Shown piece by piece: positions 22,894 to 32,923 of a stretch of 64,000 nucleotides of DNA. The stretch covers positions 70,607,207 to 70,671,206 of the forward strand of contig CM024766.1 in the NCBI GenBank assembly GCA_014218235.1, read 5' to 3'. A program made the position numbers and the translations under genes. The notes under the pieces are model-generated. The model was given only the letters and a program-made list of their open reading frames with translations, was not told where the DNA came from and did not search any database. Origin of the DNA: Colocasia esculenta. Lineage: Eukaryota > Streptophyta > Magnoliopsida > Alismatales > Araceae. Numbering within the stretch: the stretch's first letter is position 1; each line of letters starts with the position of its first letter.

Positions 22894-23113
22894 CCATGGG
22901 CTCGTCGCCCAACCAGATCGACGCCTCTGTAACGTGCTGTGCTCCCCGACGGCGATAAACCAGCTCCGGGTTGAAGCGGACCCGGGCTCTCGTGTCCTCA
23001 CCATCAACTCTCCGATCGAAAAAGAAAATCATGATTTTGGAGATTTTATCAAAATGCCGACTTTCTAATCTATCATAATTTAGTATAACTAAAAATTCTA
23101 TAATTAATATTAA

Positions 23114-24551
23114 TAGGGTGTTTGGAAACAAATTTTTTAAAAAAGTTATTTCTACCTAAAAAATAATGATGTGTCCGTTTTTAACTAAAATTTTAAAATT
23201 GAAAAAAAATAGTATTATCTTTTTGGCAGGAAGTGTCAATTATTAAAAATTATGTAAAATTTGTTTGGAGGGCCTTGGGGGGGGGGGGGGGGGGTGTGGG
23301 GGGCGGTGCACGGGGCGATTGGAGGGCGTGCCGAGGGGGGGGGGGGGGGAGGAGGAGGAGGGAGGTGCAGGGGGGCGATGGGGGGGGGGGAGGAGGGCAC
23401 ACGCAGGGGGGGGGGAGAAGGATGGGGTGTGCAAGGAGGGAGGGGGCCGGCGCAAGGAGGTAGGGGGGTGGCAGTAGAGAGAGAAGAGAGAGAGGGAGGG
23501 AGGGCCGTGGTGGGGGGGGGAGGAGGAGGGCGGTGCACGGGGGCGATGGGGGGGGGGAGGAGGAGGGCACACGCAGGGGGGGGGGGAGGAGGAAGATGGG
23601 GTGCGCAGGGAGGGAGGGGGCCGACGCAGGGAGGGAGGGCGGGTGGCAGCAGAGAGAGAAGAAACAAATTATGTAAAATTTGTTTGGAGGGCCTTGTGAG
23701 GGGGGTGGGGGGTGGGTGGGTAGGGGGCGGTGCAGGGGGCGATTGGAGGGCGGTGCCGGGGGGGAGGAGGAGGCGATGGTGGGGGGGGGGGGAGGAGGAG
23801 GGCGGTGCAGGGGGGCGATGCGGGGGGGGGGGAGGAGGAGGAGGCGCGCGTAGGGGGGGGAGGAGCATGGGGTGCGCAGGGAGGGAGGGGGCCGGTGCAA
23901 GGAGGGAGGGGGGTGGCAGTAGAGAGAGAAGAGAGAGAGAGAGAGAGGGAGGGAAGGGGCCGACGTAGGGAGGGAGGGCCGTGGTGGGGGGGGGGGGGAG
24001 GAGGAGGGCGGTGCAGGGGGGCGATGGGGGGGGGGAGGAGAAGGAGGGCGCGCGTAGGGGGGGGAGGAAGATGGGGTGCGCAGGGAGGGAGGGGGTCGAT
24101 GCAGGGAGGGAGGGCGGTGGCAGCAGAGAGAGGAGAGAGAGAGAGGGAGGGGGGCCAGGTTCAACGGATCGGGGAGAAGGCAACGACGACTGGCCAGGGA
24201 GGCAGCGACGGCGGGATCTCGCGAGGGGTGGGGGGTGGGAAGATCCTGGAGGTGGGCCATCCAGTGGGGGGGGGCGATCCGAAGGGGGCCTTTCGAGGGG
24301 GGTTGGGGGGGGGAGGAGGAGGAGGGGGCGGCGCATTGGGGGGATTGGGAGAGGAGGGAGCCTTGTCTGTGTGTGTGTGTGTTTTTTTTTAAATTGCTCC
24401 TTAATTGTTTTTGTTTTGGGAGAGATTTACATAGGATAAAATTTCTTCCTTAAAATAAAAAATTACTTACCAAATGTATCTAAGTGTTCGGTCTTCTTCT
24501 TTTTTAAATTTAAGAGAAAAAATTGATAAAAAAGTGCAACCAAACACCCTA
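23114..24551. mobile_element. Non-autonomous TIR DNA transposon carrying a G-rich minisatellite
   Basis: Ends are inverted repeats TAGGGTGTTTGG (23114) and CCAAACACCCTA (ending 24551). The right flank, now displaced by a solo LTR to 27619-27621, is TAA, and the left flank 23111-23113 is also TAA. That gives a 3-bp duplication (TAA) if the ends are TAGGG, or TA if they are GGGTG. The TAA reading suggests a PIF/Harbinger-type element, but the assignment is weak. The interior has no transposase, only AT-rich subterminal parts and the G-rich tandem repeat. Confidence 0.65.
23270..24340. repeat. G-rich minisatellite with long G runs
   Basis: Strongly strand-asymmetric: G runs of 7 to 14, interspersed with GGAGGAGGAGGGC, GGTGCAGGGGGGCGATG and GGGTGGCAGCAGAGAGAG. 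There is short-period repetition (about 40-80 bp blocks). There is also a larger duplication: the segment beginning ATTATGTAAAATTTGTTTGG near 23250 recurs near 23670, about 420 bp later. Proline-rich frames on the minus strand and glycine/arginine-rich frames on the plus strand are side effects of the repeat. Confidence 0.9.
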
Positions 24552-24694
24552 TGTAATGTCCCGATGCGGAATATCAGAGTGGAATTACAATTATTTAAAT
24601 AGTACAGAACGATAAATAAACACCCTATGTAATGTCCCGATGCGGAATATCAGAGTGGAATTATAGTTATTTAAATAGTACAGAACGATAAATA
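24543..24694. repeat. 76-bp tandem duplication across an LTR border
   Basis: Two copies (24543-24618 and 24619-24694) starting AAACACCCTATGTAATG. Each includes the end of the TIR transposon, the CCCTA target-site duplication and the first 67 bases of the solo LTR. A third AAACA follows at 24695, so the duplication formed at an AAACA microhomology after the LTR had inserted. Confidence 0.88.
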
Positions 24695-27613
24695 AACATC
24701 CAACCATTGCGCCATTGGAATAAAGCCAAATGAAATCTAACTTCATTAATATTTCATCAACTAACTATTACAATTATTAATTAGATCAAAACTAGGACCC
24801 AAAGTACTTTATTCAAATCCAAACGATTACATAATGACCAACTGACGACTAACTAACTAACTACTAAGCATTTGTTGTCGAGACTGGTCACTCCTGAGCA
24901 TCCTCCTCATTCTCTTTCTCGTGTGTGTGGTAGTCTCCATCCGACTCACCTGAAACACATAACAAATAGCGCAGGGTGAGCGATAACGCTCAGTAAGACT
25001 TAATATCTCATGTAAACAGGCATATTTAAGTGATTAATGTCTTATAAGGTAGGATAACTAGAGAGTACAATCATGTAAAGTCAAGAGAGCGATGTAGCAA
25101 GATAACGTGAAACAATAGTACTTTCATGAGAGTATAGCACCACAAGTAAGATAACAGATTGGCCATATAACGAGATAGCAAGTAAAGTTGCACACAGTGC
25201 ACTAGTCACGATAGCAAGTGTTGGTCGATATTCTTTCAACCACGAGTTCAAGTAAATAATAATTGATTGATTGATTGCTATAGATCAAATCTTAAGAGTT
25301 TATGCGTTAGGTGTATGCCAAACACCCAGATCATTAAACCCCCGCGAGTTAACAGCCTTTCGGGCGCTCATCCCAGGACCAGATCGGGCCCCTTATAATG
25401 TTGCATAGCATAGTCATGTTTGTTATCTTAGACAATCAATTTGATGGCTAAATAGAGTACCAAGAATAGATGAGAGTAATTGAAGAATAGACGAGAGTAC
25501 AGAGAAAATGTGAACAGATGAGAGTGTAGAGATAGTAGATGAGACTGGACATATTCGTAAGACCACAATGATAGTAACAGTTGCACAGCACTAGGTCGTG
25601 TGCCGGAAGTCCGATAGAAGTCACATCCGCCCACTAGTCGTGCCGTAACACAGACCAAAGGTCCGGCGTGATCCCAAGGTAAGAAAGAACACACTAAGGC
25701 CGTTGGATCGTGCTGATCCTTAGGGTGTAAAGAGTTTTAAGAGTACAACCAGCTCGTCGGCCATGGACGTCCGCCAAAGTTAAGAAGACTTACAGAGGTC
25801 TTGACAAGGAGTCCCTGATCCTGTTAGGAGTATTCCCAACGGAGAGGTGGTCCAAGTCAAGAAAGAAGGGTGTAAAAACAAGTGTCTGTCTTGTCTCGAG
25901 TGCTCGAAGGCAGAGGGACGTGATAACGGTATACAAAGCATGCGAATAAAACGAAGATAAATGTTATTAAAAATAATAGGTAATTTAAGTGAAATAATTA
26001 TACTTAATTACTAGATAGATTATTGAGTAATTTAATAGGGTCTCATGATAAATATTATTGTTTAGTGTGTGCAAGTGTAAAGAAATCATGAGAGCAAGAA
26101 TAGTTGTGCACTTTAGCTTTTAATTAATGAATTTCATATATTAAATGCCTAATATTTAATGAATAGTTTGCTACTGTTCACACAGTGCACAATTAGGGGT
26201 TAAACAGGGTTTAATTGGCATATATAACAGGGGTATATAAGAAATTCAGGGTTCTGGCCGACATTTTGAAATTGCGACGGGGGTCCCCGTCGTGTTTTAG
26301 GTCGCGACACAGGCGTCGGTCGTGTTCTGCTGAACTGGGCCGGTCTGTGTGAGCCGAGGGAAACCGCGACGTGTCGGGCCGTCGCGTTCAAGACGCGACG
26401 GTCCACCTTGTCGCGACTGACCTGTCGCAATTTTAAAAGGCGGCCCGAGCCCAGAAAGGGGAATCAACCCCTTTTTGGGTTGGGTCCATCCCTCCATAGC
26501 TTGATACAGGTTCACTTAAAAATTCATAATAAATCGTATACAAGTCCAAAAATTATGAAACCAATTTTAAACGAAACTAGACATGTAGGGGTATTTACAG
26601 ACATGAGTAATTAGAAAATAGACAAGTAATGGGCATGTTTTAATTAGGTTACTTTTCGGTGACCTAAAACATGCACAGTCATGGATTTCGATTTAATTAG
26701 CAACAGATACATGATGAAAATTAGGGGAAATAGATTCATTCGAAGCCTAACATCATGCAGTATTTATGAGAATAATTTCAAGGCATGACATCGAGTACAT
26801 TCATGGATTGGAAGCAATCAAGTAGGTTCGGGTACATGATGATGACAAGGACTAGAGCATTTAATACTCTCTCATGGAGCAACGAAAATTAGGGAAACCA
26901 TAGGGCTTTGATAGAGGGGATCAAGGTTTACCTAGGGTCGAGTTTAATTAGGTTAAGCTTGAGAGATTGCCTACCTTTTTGCGCTTGTAAGGAAATCCTA
27001 GGGTTTTGGACGAAGTAGAAGGTGAGATCCTCTTGCTCCAAGTCCTTCCTCTCCTTGCTCCTCGTTCTCAGCCTCTTCTCCTCGTCCTCCAATGCTCCAG
27101 AAACGAAATGGGGCTTGGTGGACACGAATTAGAAGTATATTAGGTTGTTTAAGAATCCATCCTTTCTCCAACTCTTCCTTCTCCTCTTAGCTACGAATTT
27201 CCATCTTTATCTCCCTATTTTCTTACATTTATCCACTTAATAGACTAGGAGAGAGGTCTAATTTCGTGGGCAATGGGTTAGGATGGGATGAGGACTCCTA
27301 TTTAGGATAATTACATCTCATTTAGTCTTTATCTTACCCTTTTCTATTTATTATTATTTTTGGGTACGAATTTAGCTTAATTACCTCCCATTCAAAGATG
27401 GGCTCTTCATAATTGGGCCCATTCTTTTATGTTTGGACCACTAATATAACCCATCTTTTAATTTAGCTTAATGGGCTTTGATTTATTTTCTTTTTATTCA
27501 ATTTATTCCCTCTTTATTGTAATTTAATTTATTTATTACCTTTATTCAATTAATTTCTTATTTTAATTTGATTTAATGTTATTTATCATAATTTAAAAAT
27601 CAGAGTTGCCACA
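24552..27613 (-). mobile_element. Solo LTR, Tekay/Del-like architecture
   Basis: Minus strand starts TGTGGCAACTCTG (27613) and ends ...GACATTACA (24552). A perfect 5-bp target-site duplication CCCTA flanks it (24547-24551 and 27614-27618). Length is 3062 bp including a 76-bp duplication. No internal element sequence. In the LTR direction it has a leader, a putative 5' splice site (AG|GTAAAC, 26931), a GTCGCG/CGCGAC-rich block (26270-26430), a hairpin (24977-24992) and a putative 3' splice site (TTTCAG|GTGAGTC, 24950). That is the same order as in the chromovirus LTRs at 37-45 kb, so it belongs to that group though the sequences are diverged. Short open frames here are not supported as genes. 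Confidence 0.85.
24950..26931 (-). other. Putative LTR leader intron with upstream hairpin (solo LTR at 24.5 kb)
   Basis: On the minus strand a donor-like CTAG|GTAAACC at 26931 and an acceptor-like GTGTTTCAG|GTGAG at 24950. A perfect hairpin TGAGCG-TTAT-CGCTCA (24977-24992) lies 24 nt before the acceptor. Position and order match the other three LTR families in the window. Not proven by transcripts. Confidence 0.5.
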
Positions 27614-28127
27614 CCCTATAAAAATTCAAAATCCGGTGAAATAAATCAAATGTATATGTGACTTCTTCAAGGGGCTCACTCTCCTACTGACAACACTTAG
27701 TATTTTGGGGAATTCACATATACGTTTGACAACTTTGACTTATTGTTGACAAATTTCTTCATTGTATCTTTATTTAGGCATCCAGTTGGCCACTATTTGT
27801 ATCATGGATTTGTATTGACTTTCTTTTATATATTTTTGTTGTGAGATGGACATGTTAATTTATGTGCACCATTGATCTTTTTATTTATATGGATCGACTT
27901 TCTTTAATATATTTATTTTATGATATTGATGTGAAATTGTGTTATCCATTGTTGATAATATATGTAATTATCTATGTTATGTAGGAATCAATTTTATTGT
28001 TGTCATTATATATGAATTTTCTCGGAATTCCGAGATCTGATCTCTCGAGATTTTATCGAGATCTCTCTGATATCTCTTTCGACCCTTCTGAGACGAAACC
28101 GAGATCCGATATGACAAACCTTGGTTA
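27614..28127. other. No gene recognised
   Basis: AT-rich. Contains an imperfect inverted repeat (about 27643-27735: TCAAATGTATATGTGA and its near complement TTCACATATACGTTTGA) and a palindrome CTCGGAATTCCGAG (28020-28033) within a GAGATC/GATCTC-rich stretch. Confidence 0.6.
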
Positions 28128-28795
28128 TAGGAAGATATGGTTCTAATTGATAGACAAAACATTCCTAAGAGTAGTAGCTTTCAGTATTTAGGGTCTATCA
28201 TTCAAGAAAATTGGGGGATTTATGACGATATCGCACACACCATTAAGGCTTGCTTGTTAAATTGGAGAAGTGCATCATGAGTCCTTTGTGATCGTCATAT
28301 ACCTGTGAAACTTAAAGGGAACTTTTATTGAACGACTGTGAGACCTATTTTATTATATGGTATCGAGTGTTGGACAGTTGAAAAGAACACATTAACAAAA
28401 TGTGTGTAGTAGACATGAGAATGTTGAGATGGATGTGTGGTAAGAATAAGAAAGATAAAATTAGGAATGAGTGCTTCTAAAATTAGGAATGAGTGCTTTT
28501 GTGAGGACTTGGGGATAGCTCCAGTTGATAGTAAAGTGAGAGAAAATAGACTCAGATGGTTTGGACACGTGCACTGTCGTTCTAACTCAGCGCCGGTTAA
28601 AAGATGTGACCAAATGTTAGAGGATGTTAGTAAAAGAGCTTAGGGAATGGTTAAAATGAGATGGTGCGATGTTATTAGGAAGGACATTGGCTTATTGGAT
28701 TTAAACACAAATATAGCACTTGATAGAAATATTTGGTGGACCAAGATTCATGTAACCGACCCCTAATAATGGGATAAGGCTCTGATGATGATGAG
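28128..28795 (+). pseudogene. RTE-like LINE relic, 3' end of reverse transcriptase
   Basis: Translating in shifting frames gives the C-terminal region of a non-LTR reverse transcriptase: FQYLGSIIQE, IAHTIKACLLNWRSAS, PVKLKGNFY, RPILLYGIECWT, then LGIAPVDSKVRENRLRWFGH with VHCRSNSAPVKRCD. The end WWTKIHVTDP and a (GATGAT) tail at 28780-28793 resemble the 3' end of plant RTE-type LINEs. Several stops and frameshifts make it a dead fragment. The catalytic YADD part is absent. Confidence 0.75.
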
Positions 28796-29725
28796 TCCCC
28801 TAAACTTGACTATTTAACCTGGATCTAAGTTCTTATGAATAGGTCCTCCTAACCTTAGAAATAGGTCCTCTTGCAAACAAAAAGGGATCTGCTTCTAAAG
28901 AAAATTACGGTCCTTGGGTCAATGACTACATAGTCAAGTTATGAGGACTAGAGCTAATTGAGAAAGATTAAAGGGACTAAAAACTAAAAAACCCATGAAA
29001 CATAAGTGGAATCTGTTTCCAATCTTATTCTGCTACTCTTGATGTCTAACCACCTTGTGGTTTCATCTTTCCTTCAGTGATTTCTTCCATTTCCTATAAT
29101 AGTCTCTGTCTGTTGCAGTATCTGTGCTCCAATTCTGTTTGCTGATTAATTGCCTTTTTGGTTACTATTTTTAACTCTCTTCTTTAGATTCAATCTTTGA
29201 TCCTTATATGTATGCATATTTTTTTTTTGAAGAAAAGTAGATGATACTACCAATTGTTTTTTTAAAGAAAAAAATAAGAAAGGTGAGGAGAGGCACCTCA
29301 ACATAAAAAGTGAGAAAAAAGGGTAGATTCCTTTGAAACAGGGTAGTTCAGACTGCAAAGAAACAACCAACACTTCACGATGCCCACTCTAGCTACACGG
29401 AAGCATAATAATTCCTTGGAGGAATATTGTCCTCGTAAACCTTAGAGCCTTACATCGTTCCTTTCTTTCTGGATGCACCAACAAGTAGTTTCAGGGATAA
29501 TATGTAAAACAGAAGACAGCACTCCTGAAATTTGTTGTTGATTCTTGTGTTTAATATGCTTCGACATATACACAACAGTAATGGAGATGATGACGATGAT
29601 ATACACAACAGAAAGAAACCAGGAAACCAAAAATCTGGCCAGGAGTCCTGCATATCTCGGCTTGACAGGGCCTAGAAGGCTAGAACTATTAAACGATCAA
29701 CATCCTCTTCTTGTGTCCATAGAAA
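28796..29725. other. No gene recognised
   Basis: AT-rich sequence with short oligo-T and oligo-A tracts. Open frames are short and show no familiar domain. Confidence 0.6.
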
Positions 29726-29901
29726 GAAGGGAATGGTTCTTTCTGTGTTTATATATACATTTACATATACATATTACATAGATATGTATGTATGTGTTAT
29801 ATATAATACATATATATGTGTGTATATATACATAGAGTCTGTGTATATATTACATGCATGAACATTACAAACACACAAACACACATATGAAGGGAATGGT
29901 T
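29726..29901. repeat. TA/TG-rich microsatellite between 13-bp direct repeats
   Basis: Alternating TATATA, TACATA and TGTGTA tracts (about 29745-29885) flanked by identical GAAGGGAATGGTT at 29726-29738 and 29889-29901. The direct repeats look like a target-site duplication around a microsatellite-rich insertion, or a local duplication. Confidence 0.7.
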
Positions 29902-29909
29902 CCATTCTA

Positions 29910-32422
29910 GTGCAGCAGATTCATTCACTGGCAGTAGACTGTCACCAGTTCACAATGGCTTTTGTAGAGAAGAAAACGAGGACTGTTGAAGGATTGGAGA
30001 GCAACAAAAACCCTTCCGGGAGAGCAGCGATTGACAAAATTTTATTGCACATCGATGGTCTTGACAGCTTGGAGGAGGCAGGGCTGTTGGACGAGGAGGA
30101 TAGACTTCTTAGGGTCTCATTGGAGGAGCAATATGAGGAAATTCTTTGCAGAGAGGAGATATACTGGAAACAGAGATCTAGAGATAGATGGATTAAAGAG
30201 GGGGACAGGAATACAATGTACTTTCAGTGGATTGCATCTGGGAGGAGGAGGGTCAGCTAAGGTGGGGGATCTTTCCTTCTCGGCGGATGAGGAGATCATT
30301 GGCTAGGTGAGGTTGTTCTACTCTAGGCTATTCTCGAAGGAGGAGTTCTGCAGGTTGATGATAGCAAAGGATCTTCTCTTTCGGCTTCCTCTAGGGGAGA
30401 GTGATGCCATATCTCGGCCTTTTTCTGAGTAGGAGGTTCACCAGGCCGTTCTATCCTTTGCTGGAGATAAGGCACTTGGCCCAGTTGGCTTCCCTTTATC
30501 TTTCTTCTGCAAGTGTTGGCTAATCATTAAAGCTGATTTGGTAGCCGCGGTGAAGGAATTCCAGGAGGGGAGAGCACACCTGGGGGGCATTAATAAGACA
30601 TACTTGTTCTCATTCCTAAGAAGAATGATGCTCAAGAGTTTTAAGAATTCAGGCCCATCAACTTATTGAACAGCATTTACAAGATTATCTCCAAGGTTTT
30701 GGCAGGCAGGTTGGTTACAATTGTGGACAAGCTGGTTGACCACTTCGAGGGTGCTTTTATTAGGGGGAGACACATTCGTGACAATTTCTTAGTGGCCCAT
30801 GAGTGTTTATTTACATCAAAGCAGCACAAGAGGAAAGGGTTGGTTCCGAAGTTGGACTTCAAGACGGCATATGACAGGGTTAATTAGCAGTGTGTATTTG
30901 ATGTCCTAGAGAGGATGGGTTTTGGAAACAGGTGGATTGGTTGGGTGAGGGCAAAGACGGTGGTGAACAAGATTGAGTCCATTCAACGCAGGTTCTTTTG
31001 GCATGGCAGTGGGGAGAGATGCAAGGGTTGGCACAATATAACGTGGGGGAGGGTTTCAAGAACATCAGGGATTTCAACATTACCCTATTGTGGAGATTAG
31101 GGAGTGGAGAGGAGGGGTTATGGTCCTATTTCATCAGACAGATTTTGGGAGGAGCAGACTTTGAAACTTTCATCCTTCTTCTAGTGCCAGTACGTCCCCG
31201 CTTTGGCATGATATCTTATTATGTTGGGATGTTATCTCCTATGGAGCCAACGTTTGTCTCGAGAAGGGGGAATGCTCTCTTCTGGAAGGATAGATGGTGT
31301 GGGGATTTCTTACTAGAGGCTCTGTTCCCTTCTCTTTCCTCATATTCGTGGATCCCCTGGTTTTTGTTTCCCAGGCATTTGACCTGCTTTTGCTGGGAGG
31401 AGTTTGGTCTTCCGATCTTTAGGAGGGACCTTATGCACGATGAGACAATACAACTTCAGGACCTTCTCTCTCTCCTCCTACCCTTCCACCTGTCGGACAG
31501 TGAGGATGGATGGATGGGGAGGTGGGAGAAAGGAGGCTTCTTCTTTGTTAGATTAGCATATCACATTGACTCTAATGGAGGGGTTCACCACAACTTGCAT
31601 GACCAAGTTTGGAGCCCAAAAAGCCTATTGAAGGTAAAAGTTTTGGTTTGGAGAATCTCTCATAGGAGACTCCCCACGCGGGACAGGTTGCACCGTTTTA
31701 TCTTAGATATTCAAACTTCTTGTGCCTTATGTGGGGTCGTGGGTGAGTTCATAGACCACCTTTTTTTGTAGGCTACTCCTACACACAGGGAGTTTGGAGG
31801 GAGGTTGCTAGGAGGACAAATTGTGCCATCAGTCAGCATAGGGACGTTTGACAGTTGTTCGAGCGGTAAGACAGGTAGTGGACACTCAATAGGTGATAGG
31901 ATAGTCTAGTGGCTCATCCTTCATGCTACCTTATGGATGATTTGGGGGGAGTGGAACAACCAGATATTTAGAAGAGTTGTGCGGGACGAGGAAGCTCTTT
32001 TTGATGTTGTTTGTCGTAAATTTAAGGAATGGGCTGCCATTATTTGTAATGTAGACTATTCCACCTCTTCTCTTTTTGCTTTATTGGGTGTTAGGTGGTT
32101 CCACGTCCTCAGTGTGGCATTCCTTTTTATAGGCATTGGAAGGGTCTTTTGGGGTTTCTTTTGCCTATACTTGTACATTCCATTTTCATTAAAATACTTG
32201 TGGTACTATCCACTTTCAAAAAATAAATTGGAAAAAGGGAAAACCAGAAAGAATAGAATAGAAAATCATCATTTGGCAACTGGAGATGCTTAGTCCATTC
32301 TGGGTTGGATGGCACTGTATAGGCGGGTAGGGCTCTTTTTTTGGGGGGTTTCCTTTTTGATGACCTATACTTGTACATTCTTTATTTTCTTTAATATATT
32401 GGTGGTACCATCCACTTTTCAA
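29910..32422 (+). pseudogene. L1-type LINE relic with deleted RT core
   Basis: Plus-strand pieces in the order of a plant L1 ORF2: the linker EEIYWKQRSRDRWIKEGDRN (about 30150), the RT start NSIYKIISKVLAGRL and FIRGRHIRDNFLVAHE to KLDFKTAYDRVN (30666-30887), then FDVLERMGFGNRWIGWV joined directly to VNKIESIQRRFFWHG (about 30960). The zinc-binding zf-RVT end follows (VWSPKSLLKVKVLVWRISH, CALCGVVGEFIDHLF, up to 31770). The catalytic YADD region is missing between 30950 and 30975. The 3' tail (CCTATACTTGTACATTC ... GTGGTACTATCCACTTTC then A-rich) occurs twice, ending near 32223 and 32422. Many stops. Dead copy. Confidence 0.82.
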
Positions 32423-32923
32423 AAAAAAGTTTCTGATCCCATGAAAGTAACATCAGTTATAATTTTCCCAGACCAGTGATTAGTGGTGGTGGTGATTTGC
32501 ATTCCCCCAATTCCCTGGGCAATGAAGAACCATGGGAAACTTTTTTCAGGGAAATGAAGATTCATGGTAAGTGTTTCCCCAGGAAATATTTCCCAGGGAG
32601 GAGTTGGAGAAATGAAGCCTAGCGAAATGAGAATATTCCTAGAATCGGGGGAAATAAAACCCTGACAACCATTTCCCCTTGTTTGCAAACTATTATAAAA
32701 CCTCAACTGACCTTCCCTTTGTGTTTGCAAAAGATGTGAAAATTAGTTGGGAAACTGAATTCCCAAGGGAATTTGGGATTGGAAACTCCCCCTCCCCTCC
32801 CCACAATGGACATGACATGTTTGATGTGTGTCATTTGTGGGTTAACCAAATAGAACTTGAAGTTGCATCAACATTTTCTCTTTCCTTCTGGATTCTTACT
32901 GGTTTATCTGTCTTGTGCAGACA
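32423..32923. other. Upstream region of the PPR-SMR gene
   Basis: The first part (32430-32680) is rich in GGGAAA and TTTCCC blocks that could pair with each other, with no clear transposon ends. A TATA-like TATTATAAAACC lies near 32688. The last 25 bases before the start codon are pyrimidine-rich and end TCTTGTGCAG (32911-32920), a good 3' splice site three bases before ATG. That suggests an intron in the 5' UTR. Confidence 0.5.

Noticed and set aside
23233..24453. Proline-rich frames up to 366 residues (minus) and glycine/arginine-rich frames (plus)
   Set aside because: Direct translation of the G-run minisatellite. The frames change with each G-run length and have no conserved domain.
28020..28110. 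Palindromic GAGATC/GATCTC-rich stretch as a regulatory site
   Set aside because: Simple sequence without a matching known element or conserved spacing. Left as a note only.
32915..32923. Upstream GTG as start of the PPR-SMR protein
   Set aside because: The GTG lies inside a splice-acceptor-like sequence and ATG 32924 gives the N-terminus expected for this family.
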